Source: Ancylobacter pratisalsi
Lineage (GTDB): Bacteria; Pseudomonadota; Alphaproteobacteria; Rhizobiales; Xanthobacteraceae
DNA: 64,000 nt
Assembly: GCF_010669125.1 (NCBI RefSeq)
Contig: NZ_CP048630.1
Coordinates: 2,740,001 to 2,804,000 of the forward strand
Direction: 5' to 3'
This document shows, in pieces, positions 25,297 to 34,587 of this stretch (position 1 is its first letter; the number at the start of each line of letters is the position of its first letter). Made by a program: the position numbers and the translations under genes. The notes beneath the pieces are model-generated. The model ran no database searches. It worked only from the letters and a program-made list of their open reading frames with translations, and was not told where the DNA came from.

Positions 25297-26214
25297 ATGA
25301 GACCCCATTTCGCCGAGTATCTCGCCACCTTCGTCGATGTCGTTCGGGCGGGGAGCTTTTCCGGCGCCGCCCGCCGGCGTGCGGTGACGCCTTCAGCGAT
25401 CGTTCGCCAGATCGATACGCTCGAAGCGGATCTGGGGGTTGCGCTGCTTGTCCGCTCGACGCGCGCGCTCGCGCTTACCGATGCCGGGCAGCGCCTGCAT
25501 GAGCGGGCACTGCGGCATCTCGACGAACTGGCCGATACCCATGCCGAGGTTGCCGCCTTCGACGGTTCCGTTTCCGGCACGCTGCGGATCGCCTGCTTCC
25601 CCACCTTCGGCAAGCGCTATGTCCTGCCGGTCGTCGCGGCGTTGCAGGCCGAACATCCCGCCCTGCATGTCGAGCTCGACCTGACGGAGCGGCTGGCCGA
25701 TCCGGTGATCGAGCGTCTCGACGTCGTCATCCGCATGGGCGCGCTGACCGACAGCACGCTGATCGCGACAAGACTGGCGCCGCTCACGCGGCTGCTGGTG
25801 GCGAGCCCGGCCTATCTGGCGCGGGCGGGCACGCCAGACGACGCGGCGGATCTGTCATCGCATCGGCTGATCGACAAACTACACGGCGCCGATCTCCTTG
25901 GCTGGCGCGACGTGCTGGGCTGCCCGGCCGGGCATGGCGGGAAGGGAGTGGTGACCTTCCGTTCCGATGATTTCGAGGCTTTGCGCGCGGCGGCTGAAGC
26001 GGGCTTGGGCGTCGCGTTCCTATCGAGCTGGGTCGTTGGCCCGGATGTGAAAGACGGGCGTCTCATCCGGCTGCGGCCGGGCGGCGAGCCCTGGAACGAC
26101 GGTCTGTCGGGGATCTATGTCCTTCGCGCCCTGCCGCAGCCGAGCGCAAAGGTAAGAGCCCTTACCGAGGCCCTGCGGAAATCAATCGGAAGTCCACCGA
26201 TCTGGGAGCCGTGA
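25297..26214 (+). CDS. LysR-family transcriptional regulator
   Basis: A 305-residue LTTR: N-terminal winged helix (residues 1-65, FVDVVRAGSFSGAARRRAVT and DLGVALLVRSTRALALTDAG) and a periplasmic-binding-like effector domain (residues 90-300). A longer frame starts at 25216, but MRPHFAEYLATF is the typical LTTR N terminus. It is divergent from the SRPBCC-like/quinone-oxidoreductase pair, the classical arrangement for an LTTR and its target. The effector is unknown. Confidence 0.93.
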   Translation: MRPHFAEYLATFVDVVRAGSFSGAARRRAVTPSAIVRQIDTLEADLGVALLVRSTRALALTDAGQRLHERALRHLDELADTHAEVAAFDGSVSGTLRIACFPTFGKRYVLPVVAALQAEHPALHVELDLTERLADPVIERLDVVIRMGALTDSTLIATRLAPLTRLLVASPAYLARAGTPDDAADLSSHRLIDKLHGADLLGWRDVLGCPAGHGGKGVVTFRSDDFEALRAAAEAGLGVAFLSSWVVGPDVKDGRLIRLRPGGEPWNDGLSGIYVLRALPQPSAKVRALTEALRKSIGSPPIWEP

Positions 26215-26426
26215 TTGGCGGCCGGCTGATGAGCTTAGTGCGCCAGAAACGGACGCCGCGATTGTCCTCCATGGAGGACATCCGCGGTCGGCGGAGATCC
26301 GTCCTCGCCAAAGGTCAGGCAGGAGGCCGCGATCGCCCTGCTGGTTAACATGCCGCCTATCGGAACGCGAGGGCCGGTGACTCCGGTGTCGGCGCGAATG
26401 GCCCGCCGACACCAGATGTCTCTTGC

Positions 26427-27896
26427 TCAAGCCTTCATGACCGGCGGCGGCCCCCAGGAGCCGTCGAGGATGGAAGGTGGCGTCTTGTTCGGCCAATAGA
26501 GCCGCATGGTCATGGCGAAGGACGCGGCAGGCGCGGGTAGCCAGTTCTGCTCTTTGTCCTTGCCCGGCGATTCGTGCTGAAAGTAAAGCGTCAACGAGCC
26601 GTCTTCATTATAGATGAAGCTGTTACGCGTGCTGACGGTGAGCTTGTTGAGCGCGTTGGGATAGAACCACAGCCCGTTGTCGATCTGATACATGGTGATC
26701 GACCAGAAGCCCTGTTCGTTGATCGGCGGCAGCTCCCCCTTTTTGAAGGTGAGTGTGTAGTTGTTCTTGCCGTCGAGCTTGACGCCGGCGCCGTCCACAT
26801 AGGTCGTCGGATAGACCGAAACCTGGGTCTGCTGCGAGGGCCAGCCGTTCGAGGCCCAGATGGCGCGGGTCAGATAGTCCGTGCCGTAAATGGCGCCCGT
26901 GGTGGTGACCCGCCAGCCATTCACGTCCTTGCCGAGCGTTGCCCAGGTCTCGTTCAGCTTGTCGGTGACGCGCTGGGGCACGTCCTTGAGCGCGGCACGG
27001 ATGGCGGGATCGAGCGATGAGAGCTTGAATGGCTGGCCCGGGACGATGCCGATCTTGGCCATCTTCTCGAGCATTGGCGCGTCCTCGGCGGGCGGCACGG
27101 CCACGGTGCCCATCAGGCGCGTCATCCAGTCGAAATAGCCTTCGACCCCAAGCGCCAGAATGACCTTCTGCGGCGCTTCGTCCATCTTGATACCCACATC
27201 CGCCACGGGCTGGGGAACGAAGGTGTAATCCTTGGTGTACGAGGACAGCGGCACGAGCCTGTACTGGTCCTGCAGCTTGTGGACGATGGCGAGATCTTCG
27301 GGCGTGTCGAGCGCGTAAGTCCGTCCCAGCACGCCGAGATAGCGGGTGGGATAGGCGATGTGGATCATGCCCTTCGGCACCTCGCCCTTCCAGCCGGGAC
27401 CGGTGAAGAGATAGGTCGCCGCCGCCGTTCCGGTGGTGTTGGTGCCCACCGAGTGCTTCACGACCATCCACAGGTCGATCAGCTCGAAGTTGAAGAAGCG
27501 ATCCTTGATCTCCGGATGGCTGAAGACCATGGGCTCCTTCAGGTCGAGCCATGCCATGGAATAAAGCGTGTCCGCATTGGTGGCCGAGACGCCGCGATAG
27601 GTCGCCGGCGGATAGCCCCGCACATTGAAGAAGGAGCCCAGTGGGGCGCTCATCAGCCCGGCCTTGGCCACATTACTCATTTGCAGGCGGGTGACGTCGG
27701 TGGTCACCAGCGAGTAGCCATAGATGTAGGCATCCATGGCGATCTGCCGTGCCTCGTCGGGGCTGATGCTGGACGCGTGCGCAAGAGTGGGCGCGAGGGT
27801 AGACGCGGGCACCACAGCGGCGGCCAAGGTGCCCACGGCCGTGGTGGCCAAGAAGGCGCGACGAGAAAGCGCATTCATTGCAAGATGTTCTTTCAT
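26427..27896 (-). CDS. DUF1254/DUF1214 domain protein, Tat-exported
   Basis: A 489-residue exported protein. The N terminus has a twin-arginine signal (ALSRRAFLATTAVGTLAAAV). Residues about 75-210 form the DUF1254 domain (AYIYGYSLVTTDVTRLQMSN, NADTLYSMAWLDLKEPMVFS) and the C-terminal part the DUF1214 domain (NNYTLTFKKGELPP, FWSITMYQIDN). The start is the ATG after AGGAGAGG; ATG six codons later is possible. These proteins occur widely in Alphaproteobacteria; no enzymatic activity is established. It is divergent from an AraC-type regulator. Confidence 0.9.
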   Translation of the reverse strand: MKEHLAMNALSRRAFLATTAVGTLAAAVVPASTLAPTLAHASSISPDEARQIAMDAYIYGYSLVTTDVTRLQMSNVAKAGLMSAPLGSFFNVRGYPPATYRGVSATNADTLYSMAWLDLKEPMVFSHPEIKDRFFNFELIDLWMVVKHSVGTNTTGTAAATYLFTGPGWKGEVPKGMIHIAYPTRYLGVLGRTYALDTPEDLAIVHKLQDQYRLVPLSSYTKDYTFVPQPVADVGIKMDEAPQKVILALGVEGYFDWMTRLMGTVAVPPAEDAPMLEKMAKIGIVPGQPFKLSSLDPAIRAALKDVPQRVTDKLNETWATLGKDVNGWRVTTTGAIYGTDYLTRAIWASNGWPSQQTQVSVYPTTYVDGAGVKLDGKNNYTLTFKKGELPPINEQGFWSITMYQIDNGLWFYPNALNKLTVSTRNSFIYNEDGSLTLYFQHESPGKDKEQNWLPAPAASFAMTMRLYWPNKTPPSILDGSWGPPPVMKA

Positions 27897-28189
27897 ATGG
27901 GCCTCTCCTGAGCTGCTCGATGAGGCTGGCCCCGCTCCGCGCGCGGGGACGTAGAACAAAAACGACCCAGGCCTGGTGACGCGGCGCGGTTCAGGGCGCG
28001 GCCGAGCCTGCACTCCGCTATCAGTTTGGGCAACACGAAAGGCATCCCGGCCGTCGTCGCCCACCAGCCTGTTCTGACAGCGAAGGCCGTGGTCATTGGT
28101 ATTCCCTGCCTCTATCGTGCCGGGTGCCGCTCCTCGCTGGGCGCACCATGATTTGGAATTGAGCGGTTAGGCCGAAAGATCAAAAAGCG

Positions 28190-29275
28190 ATGTTTCCCGC
28201 CACCCATTTTGCGCCAGTTCCGCGGAGGCTCTCGGCGAACACGGCTCTCGGCTCGACAACACTCATCACCATCACGGCGCTGGCAGGCGTTTCGGGGTTC
28301 GTCCGCAACGCATTCAGCGAGCGGCTGCTCAACAGCGCCAACCGGGCAGCGATGCTCGATATCGAAGCCATCGAGGATCAGAACTGCTTCATCCCGCATC
28401 TGACAGTAACGACCTTCGCCGATGCCGTCGCGAAACTGTCCGGCGAGCCGTATTTCACGCTTGCTCTCGCGCCCCACCTGACCATGGCCAGCAAGGGATG
28501 CTGGGCCGACTACATGCTTGCCGCTCCGACCTTGGGCAGAGCCATTGAGCGAGCGATCGGCACCATCGGTTTCCATAGCAAAGGCGACACCATGTCGCTT
28601 GCCGTCAGTGCCGGCGAGGCGCGGCTCAGCTATGCCAGCGCCGCCAGGGTATTTGATGGCTACCTGCACGTTGCGATCGGCACCGTTGGAATTCTCCTGA
28701 GCCTTTGCAGGCACTTCCTATCCGCTGCGTGGCGTCCGCTGCGGATCGAGTTTGACCTTGCCCGGCCGAAACACCGGACAGCCTTCGAGGATTCCTTCGA
28801 CTGCCCGGTCATCTTTGATGCGCCAAGCCTGTCCTTGTGCTTCGAGGCCAGTGAGCTTGCAAGAAGCCGCGCCGCAGGTCACCAAGGCTGGCCGATCACG
28901 GTCGCAGACATCGCCCGGGCACGGGTGGAATGCCGGACGCTGAATAGTGTCCGCGATGTCATCCTTCAGCAGATCTGGACGCAGGTGCAGAGCGGAGAGG
29001 TGTCGGTCGAAAGCGCGGCATGTTCTCTCGACACGAGCGTGCGCACCCTTCAGCGCGAACTGAACCGTGAGGGCACAAATTTTCGCGAACTTGCGAACGC
29101 CATGCGCACCAGAAGGGCGGCGGAGCTTTTGCGAGACACGACGTCGTCGGTCACCGAGATATCAGCGGTTCTCGGCTATTCGGCGCCGGCCCATTTCGCC
29201 CGCGCCTTTCGCAAGGGGACGGGTAGGAGCCCGCATGAGTTTCGTCGACATCTCCCTTCGCAGATCGCCGTGTGA
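28190..29275 (+). CDS. AraC-family transcriptional regulator
   Basis: A 361-residue protein with an N-terminal arabinose-binding-like domain (residues about 30-215, PF12625-like) and a C-terminal AraC DNA-binding domain (residues 255-350; ISAVLGYSAPAHFARAFRKG is the second helix-turn-helix). Domain order matches OruR/ArgR-like regulators. It is divergent from the DUF1254 gene across 293 bases and may control it. TTG or ATG alternatives upstream are unlikely; the ATG used is preceded by a weak AAAAAGCG box. Confidence 0.9.
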   Translation: MFPATHFAPVPRRLSANTALGSTTLITITALAGVSGFVRNAFSERLLNSANRAAMLDIEAIEDQNCFIPHLTVTTFADAVAKLSGEPYFTLALAPHLTMASKGCWADYMLAAPTLGRAIERAIGTIGFHSKGDTMSLAVSAGEARLSYASAARVFDGYLHVAIGTVGILLSLCRHFLSAAWRPLRIEFDLARPKHRTAFEDSFDCPVIFDAPSLSLCFEASELARSRAAGHQGWPITVADIARARVECRTLNSVRDVILQQIWTQVQSGEVSVESAACSLDTSVRTLQRELNREGTNFRELANAMRTRRAAELLRDTTSSVTEISAVLGYSAPAHFARAFRKGTGRSPHEFRRHLPSQIAV

Positions 29276-29340
29276 CAGACGTGTATCGTCCGAAGCGCCG
29301 GGGTAGCGGATTGAGGCCGCTTCCCGGACGAGCCCGTCAC

Positions 29341-29652
29341 CTACCCAATGCCAGCGCGCCTCAACGGCGGAAAGCGTACCCGCCGGATGTCTCCGTTTGG
29401 ACTGGACGCGGACCTGGGCGGCAGATTGATCAACCGGTGCAGCTTCTCCACCGTGCCGCCGGCATCCAGCCAGTCTGTCACGTCGCCCTTGCGCGGCAGG
29501 TCGGGCAGCTCGACGATGCGAATGCGGCTGGCGACGGGCTTGAGTGCACGCGCCGCCATCTCGGCATGCTCGCGCCCGGCCTGGTCATTATCCGGCAGGA
29601 TCACGACATCGGCGCCGACGAAGAACTTGATGAAGTCCAGCCTCCTCGTCAC
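29341..29652 (-). pseudogene. Toprim-domain primase fragment from a mobile element
   Basis: A 103-residue frame with the toprim metal motif LPDNDQAGREHAEMAARAL and the downstream VELPDLPRKGDVTDWLDAGG typical of phage/ICE-type primase-helicases. Full-length relatives are 300-800 residues, so this is a fragment lacking the zinc-binding and helicase parts. No ribosome-binding site fits. It marks the accessory segment between tRNA-Phe and this point as a decayed integrated element. Confidence 0.75.
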
Positions 29653-29881
29653 TCCAACCGGTAGCCGCCACTGGCGTCTTCGGCACGGCTTCGAAGGCAG
29701 GGAGAGGACGGTGTCCGCTGGAGCCTGTCCCGTCGTCTCCCTTACTGAGGCCGGTTAGTCAGTCTCGGCACGTGTCTATAGCTCGCCCGAAGAACTTTGC
29801 GTAAACTGGGGACACGAGGACGCATCCGTAGCGCCGCGACAGGGCGCCACGGTGCAGTGCCACTGGCGCGGACGCTGATGC

Positions 29882-29897
29882 CCGGAAGTACTTCCGG
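29882..29897. promoter_or_regulatory. Perfect 16-bp palindrome upstream of STAND ATPase gene
   Basis: CCGGAAGTACTTCCGG is identical to its reverse complement over all 16 bases and stands alone in unremarkable sequence. Position 165 bases before the start of a DNA-binding ATPase gene suggests an operator, perhaps for autoregulation. It could instead be a short mobile-element end. Confidence 0.4.
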
Positions 29898-30061
29898 ACG
29901 GGCTGATCGGGCTTTGGTCACGCCGATGCCCGATGGCGCAAGTGGGTTTTGGGAGACTGGCATGCCATTGGCGTCCAAGGATCGGCCGGGGCCTTGCGCG
30001 CGACATTCGCCGGCGCGTCCGGTATCGCGCACGATGCCCAGTCACCGATATCGAGCTGAAG

Positions 30062-32983
30062 ATGCCTGATCTGTCGGAAAGCTCGGGCAGCGGCCGAGTG
30101 GCGACATTTGGGCCCTACACGCTGAACCCCGTTGGGCGTCGGCTGACGCGTGGCGCAGATGTCATCCATGTCGGAAGTCGGGCGATGGACTTGCTCATCG
30201 CTCTGGTCGAGAACTGCGGACAGGTGCTGACGCACCGCCAGCTCCTGGCTCATGCATGGCCCGGCTTGACCGTCGAGGAAGCCAATCTCCGCGTGCACAT
30301 TTCCGCGTTGCGCAAGAGTCTCAATGTCGGCGAAGCGCAGGGACAGTATATCGAGAACGTGGTCGGCCGGGGCTATTGTTTCGTAGCCCCCCTCCATTGG
30401 TCGGACGCCTCTATAGCCCCGCCCACGGCAGCCATTGTCGATCCGATCATGTCGCCATCTGCCGCTGCGACCGCGCTGGCAGATGACGCGTCCTCCAGCA
30501 CACCCGCTTTTCCGCCTCGTCCCCGGCAGCGACTTCCCCTGCCACCCGCTCGCATCATCGGCCTGAACGAACGCGTACAGACTCTTGTCGGGCAACTCGA
30601 CAAGCAGCGTTTTGTCACGATCGTGGGCGCCGGCGGCATGGGCAAGACCACGGCCGCTGTGCTCGTCGGTCAGTATGTCCAGAGCGAGCGCGGTGGGGAT
30701 GTGATTTTCCTCGACCTCAGCCCGGTTCGCGATCCGTGCCTTCTGCCGTCTGCGCTGGGGAGCATGCTGGGGGTGGTCTCTAAGCCTGGGCACACCGAAG
30801 AGGCCATCATCGCGCATCTCCGGGGAACGAGAGCCTTGTTGATCCTCGATAGCTGCGAACACCTCGTCGACGCGGCGGCGAGCCTTTGCGAGCGGCTTTT
30901 TTTGTCTTTGGATGAACTGCATATTCTCGCGACCAGCCGGGAAGCCCTCCGGGTCAGCGGCGAACACGTCCACATCCTGCCGCCACTCGAGATGCCTCCC
31001 GAGGGCGTCAACCTGACGGCGGCTGAAGCGCTCAACTTTCCCGCCGTGCAACTGTTCATGGACCGCGCCGCGACGAGCGGGTATCGCGCGCCCCTGGAAG
31101 ATTCGCAGACCCAGTTAATAGGCGGTATCTGCCGGCGCCTGGATGGTGTCGCGCTGGCGATCGAACTGGTTGCAAGCCGGGCCGGCACGTTCGGTCTTCA
31201 CGGTGTCGCGGAGATGATGCAGGAGAGTTTCCAGTTGCATGGGCAGGGGCGCCGCAGCGCGCCAATGCGTCATCAGACCCTGGAGGCTCTGTTCGACTGG
31301 AGTTACGCGCTTCTATCGCTGCGCGATCAGATGGTTCTTCAAAGGCTGGCGGTGTTTGCCGGCTTCTTCACCCTTAAGGACGCTTTGGCGGTCGCGAGTG
31401 ATAGCCAGGAGGACCGCCTGTCGGTGGCGAACGCCGTCACCGGGCTTGTAGACAAGTCCCTGATCTGGACATCGGCAAGCGGTTCTCCCGTCTATTTCCG
31501 CCTGCTCGATACGACGCGGGTTTTCGCTGCCCGCAAGCTGGAAGAGGCCGGCGAACGGGACCAGGTGGCGCGCCGCCATCTCCATCACATCCTTCATGTT
31601 CTGAAGGAAAATAAACTTGACGCAGCGATCTTCAGTGGACGCGATCTATCCGCCCACGCGGCCCGCCTGGGAGACGTCCGTGCCGCACTCAACTGGGCAC
31701 GGGATGACGCGACGAACGCCGCGGACTTCGCCCAACTGGCCGCAATCGCCGCTCCGTTCTTCCTCGGTCTTTCGCTGCTGGCCGAGTGTGAGCATTGGTG
31801 CCACCTGGGGCTCGAAGCCCTCGGCGACGAGGCCGAGGGAGAGCACATGCGGCTGCTTTTGCTCGAAGGACTGGCGATCGGCGCCATGTTCACGCAGGGT
31901 AATCGCAGCGCCATCAGTTCGGCGATCCGCAAAGGGCAATCGCTTGCAGCCCGGCTGAACGAAGTTTCTCATGAATTTCATCTGCTCGCCGGCGAGCACA
32001 TTTTCATCACCCGGCTCGGCGATTTCGCCGGGGCGTTAGGTGTCGCGGAGCGATGCGCCGAACTCAGTACGCGCATCGGCACCCCGGAAGTGCTCGCGAT
32101 GGCCGATTGGATGATGGGATGTTGCCATCATCTCCTCGGTGATCAACTCAAGGGGCAGCTCTTCACCGAACGCGGCTTTCAGCATCTGCCCTTCACGGAT
32201 GCGCCCAATGTTGACTATTTCGGTTTCGATCATCGCGTGCGGGCCATCGAAGTCATGGCACGGGTGGCCTGGTTGCGCGGCGACATACCGCGATCGCACC
32301 AACTGGCAGTCGACGTCATCCGCGAAGCGGACCGTCGCGGTCATCCGGTCTCGATCTGCATCGCGCTTATCTACGGAACGACAGTTTCGCTGTGGAGCGA
32401 GGACACCGAGCTGTCTGGCCAGCGCATAGGCCGTCTGCTGGACCATGCCAGCCGTCACGCCTTAACCCCCTATCGTGTGGTGGGTGAAGGGCTGATGGGT
32501 CAACTCGCCGTTCAACTGGGTGAGACGGCCAAAGGCGTCGCTGCCATTGAGCGTGCACTCACCTATTGTCGTATTGAGGGTCATCAGGTTCTCGCCACGG
32601 AGATGATGGCCAGCCTTGCGCGCGGCCAGGCGGCGCTTGGCCTGCTTGACGCGGCACGTTCGACGGCCGCGGGCGCGATCGAGCATGCGCGGCTGGCTGG
32701 GGGCTGCTGCAATCTTGCCGATCTCATACTTGTCCAGGCCGAGCTTGAGATCATTGGCGGCGGGAGCGTCGAGAGTATTGATCCGTTCGTCCAGAACGCC
32801 CTGCGATTGGCGCGGCAGCAATCCGCTCATCATCTGGAGCTGAAAGCCGCTCTTCTCAACCACTGCCTGAACGAGCGCGCGGACACTGCGGCGCTCCTCG
32901 CGGAATGCCGTGGCCGGGTCTCTCCAGATTGCGCGCTCAACTACCCGGCCCTGGTGCGCGGGATGCTGGAAAAGCGGACGTAA
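30062..32983 (+). CDS. Winged-helix STAND ATPase transcriptional regulator with TPR-like region
   Basis: A 973-residue regulator. Residues 10-110 are an OmpR/PhoB-type winged helix (VIHVGSRAMDLLIALVENCG, LRVHISALRKSLNV, VVGRGYCFVAP). About 180-420 is a NACHT/NB-ARC-like STAND ATPase with Walker A GAGGMGKTT, Walker B ALLILDSCEH and the sensor LATSREALRVSGEHV. From about 500 to the end, helical repeats resembling TPRs form the sensing arm. Such proteins switch oligomeric state on ATP and ligand binding to activate transcription. The ATG of MPDLSESS was chosen; the frame stays open 43 codons further upstream. It precedes an efflux-pump operon. Confidence 0.88.
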   Translation: MPDLSESSGSGRVATFGPYTLNPVGRRLTRGADVIHVGSRAMDLLIALVENCGQVLTHRQLLAHAWPGLTVEEANLRVHISALRKSLNVGEAQGQYIENVVGRGYCFVAPLHWSDASIAPPTAAIVDPIMSPSAAATALADDASSSTPAFPPRPRQRLPLPPARIIGLNERVQTLVGQLDKQRFVTIVGAGGMGKTTAAVLVGQYVQSERGGDVIFLDLSPVRDPCLLPSALGSMLGVVSKPGHTEEAIIAHLRGTRALLILDSCEHLVDAAASLCERLFLSLDELHILATSREALRVSGEHVHILPPLEMPPEGVNLTAAEALNFPAVQLFMDRAATSGYRAPLEDSQTQLIGGICRRLDGVALAIELVASRAGTFGLHGVAEMMQESFQLHGQGRRSAPMRHQTLEALFDWSYALLSLRDQMVLQRLAVFAGFFTLKDALAVASDSQEDRLSVANAVTGLVDKSLIWTSASGSPVYFRLLDTTRVFAARKLEEAGERDQVARRHLHHILHVLKENKLDAAIFSGRDLSAHAARLGDVRAALNWARDDATNAADFAQLAAIAAPFFLGLSLLAECEHWCHLGLEALGDEAEGEHMRLLLLEGLAIGAMFTQGNRSAISSAIRKGQSLAARLNEVSHEFHLLAGEHIFITRLGDFAGALGVAERCAELSTRIGTPEVLAMADWMMGCCHHLLGDQLKGQLFTERGFQHLPFTDAPNVDYFGFDHRVRAIEVMARVAWLRGDIPRSHQLAVDVIREADRRGHPVSICIALIYGTTVSLWSEDTELSGQRIGRLLDHASRHALTPYRVVGEGLMGQLAVQLGETAKGVAAIERALTYCRIEGHQVLATEMMASLARGQAALGLLDAARSTAAGAIEHARLAGGCCNLADLILVQAELEIIGGGSVESIDPFVQNALRLARQQSAHHLELKAALLNHCLNERADTAALLAECRGRVSPDCALNYPALVRGMLEKRT

Positions 32984-33000
32984 CAGCCAGCAGCGAATTC

Positions 33001-33026
33001 ACGCGGTTTAACACAGTTAAACGCGT
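33001..33026 (+). terminator. Hairpin after the STAND ATPase gene
   Basis: GTTTAAC (33006-33012), ACA, GTTAAAC (33016-33022) form a perfect 7-bp stem, extended by ACGC/GCGT with one bulged G. It begins 18 bases after the stop codon. Only a short T-rich stretch follows (TTTGATT), so it is a moderate terminator candidate. Confidence 0.5.
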
Positions 33027-33139
33027 TTGATTCCAAGACTTGTTCTATTTTTCTTACGACGACGCTCCAGCGGACTCGCGCCGTTGCAGGGGTATTTGCG
33101 CGCGCTGGTGAAAGCCGTGAGATGTTGACCCGCATCCGG

Positions 33140-33330
33140 CGTGTCGAAGGATAAATGTCTTTGAATATCACGTATTGGTACAGTAATATTTTTAGTCCAC
33201 TTAATATATACATAATAATAATGCTTCATACAAGAGTAGTTATATATATTTCATATATGTGCTTGATGAATTTTTTGTATTTAATTAAAATATTATTTTT
33301 GAAAAATAACTGAAAACCCTAGTTCATAGA
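33140..33330. other. AT-rich intergenic island before the efflux pump genes
   Basis: About 190 bases made largely of A and T (runs such as AATATATACATAATAATAATG and TTTAATTAAAATATTATTTT) within a genome of roughly two-thirds GC. No gene is visible. It probably contains the promoter of the HlyD-MFS operon and may bind a nucleoid-associated or xenogeneic-silencing protein. Composition suggests foreign origin. Confidence 0.6.
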
Positions 33331-33411
33331 AATATCGTGCGTCTTGAAAGAGTCCGACCGAAGAAGCCTGCCACACTGTCGGGGCTGGAGCAATCAATAT
33401 GGGGCGCTCTC

Positions 33412-34587
33412 ATGGCTAGCGTGACGATCATGGAAACGGCGAAACGCATTCAACAACCAGAAGATGTTCCGCCCAGCGTTGCAGGCGTCGACAGCACAGC
33501 CTCCCGATTGGGCGGATTACGTTCCATTTTGCGGGTAGTCCTAACGGTCGTCCTGCTCGCTGGCGTGCTCGGCGGCGGTCTCTACGCTGGCTGGGCATAC
33601 TGGACCCAGTGGCGTTTCGAGGTCTCAACCGATGATGCCTATGTGCAGGCCGACATCGTGACGATCGCGCCGCAGGTCGCTGGCAACATCGCCAAGCTTA
33701 TGGTCAACGACAATCAGATCGTAAAGGCAGGTCAAGTCCTCGCCATCATAGAGCAGAAGGACTTCCAGGCAGCGGTCGACCAGGCCAAGGCCGGCACACA
33801 ACAGTCACAGGCGGCGATCGCCACCATCGAGGCGGAGCTGGCCCAGCAGCAGGCGGCCATTTCCGAGGCGCAGGCGACGATCGATGCCGACAAGGCAGCG
33901 GAGGTCTTTGCCGAACAGAATAATCAGCGTTTCGGCACGCTCGCAAAGGACGGCTACGGCTCGATACAGAATGCCCAGCAAGCAACGGCCCAGGTGGCCA
34001 GCTCAAAGGCTGTTGTCACCAAGGACGTCGCCGCCCTGGAATCGGCGCGAAAGCAGATTGGCACACTGACTGCCGAACTCGCGCAGGCTAAGGCCACGCT
34101 CGCCCAGAATGAGGCGGTGCTGAAGCAGGCCGAGATCAACCTCGGCTACACGACCATCACCGCGCCGGTTGATGGCGTCGTCGGAAACCGTTCGCTCCGC
34201 CTCGGGCAATATGTGCAGCCGGGAACCCAACTCCTCGCCATCGTCCCGCTTGCCCGCACCTATGTCATCGCCAACTTCAAGGAAACGCAGCTCGATCACG
34301 TTCGCGCAGGCCAGCCGGTCGAGTTTTCGGTCGACACGTTTGATGGCGAGATCGTCCATGGCTTTGTCAACAGCATAGCGCCCGCCAGCGGGGAGGAGTT
34401 CGCACTGCTGCCGCCCGACAATGCCACGGGCAATTTCACGAAGATCGTCCAGCGCATCCCGGTGAAGATCAGTATCGACCCATCCGACCCGCTCGCCGGA
34501 AAATTGCGTCCAGGCATGTCGGTCACGGCCACGATCAATGTTCGTGATACGGCGGGGGCGCCGCTCACTCAGCGGCCAGCGTCATGA
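33412..34587 (+). CDS. HlyD-family membrane fusion protein (EmrA-like)
   Basis: Periplasmic adaptor of a drug or metabolite efflux pump, 391 residues. One N-terminal transmembrane helix (VVLTVVLLAGVLGGGLYAGW), then a biotinyl-lipoyl half, a long alanine/glutamine-rich coiled coil (residues about 110-245) and the second lipoyl/beta-barrel half starting LGYTTITAPVDGVVGN. Starts at 33337 (GTG), 33412 and 33430 are all in frame; 33412 is used because GGGG lies 6 bases upstream. Its stop overlaps the pump gene start by four bases. Confidence 0.92.
   Translation: MASVTIMETAKRIQQPEDVPPSVAGVDSTASRLGGLRSILRVVLTVVLLAGVLGGGLYAGWAYWTQWRFEVSTDDAYVQADIVTIAPQVAGNIAKLMVNDNQIVKAGQVLAIIEQKDFQAAVDQAKAGTQQSQAAIATIEAELAQQQAAISEAQATIDADKAAEVFAEQNNQRFGTLAKDGYGSIQNAQQATAQVASSKAVVTKDVAALESARKQIGTLTAELAQAKATLAQNEAVLKQAEINLGYTTITAPVDGVVGNRSLRLGQYVQPGTQLLAIVPLARTYVIANFKETQLDHVRAGQPVEFSVDTFDGEIVHGFVNSIAPASGEEFALLPPDNATGNFTKIVQRIPVKISIDPSDPLAGKLRPGMSVTATINVRDTAGAPLTQRPAS

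Larger units (their letters stand above)
29276..30061. other. Decayed region between AraC gene and STAND ATPase gene
   Basis: The only coding trace is the primase fragment at 29341-29652 on the minus strand. The remainder has no supported gene; many stops interrupt all frames. A perfect 16-bp palindrome at 29882-29897 is described separately and lies 165 bases before the ATPase start. Confidence 0.5.

Noticed and set aside
33140..33330. AT-rich stretch as a replication origin
   Set aside because: No DnaA boxes, iterons or replication genes accompany it; promoter or silencer DNA is simpler.
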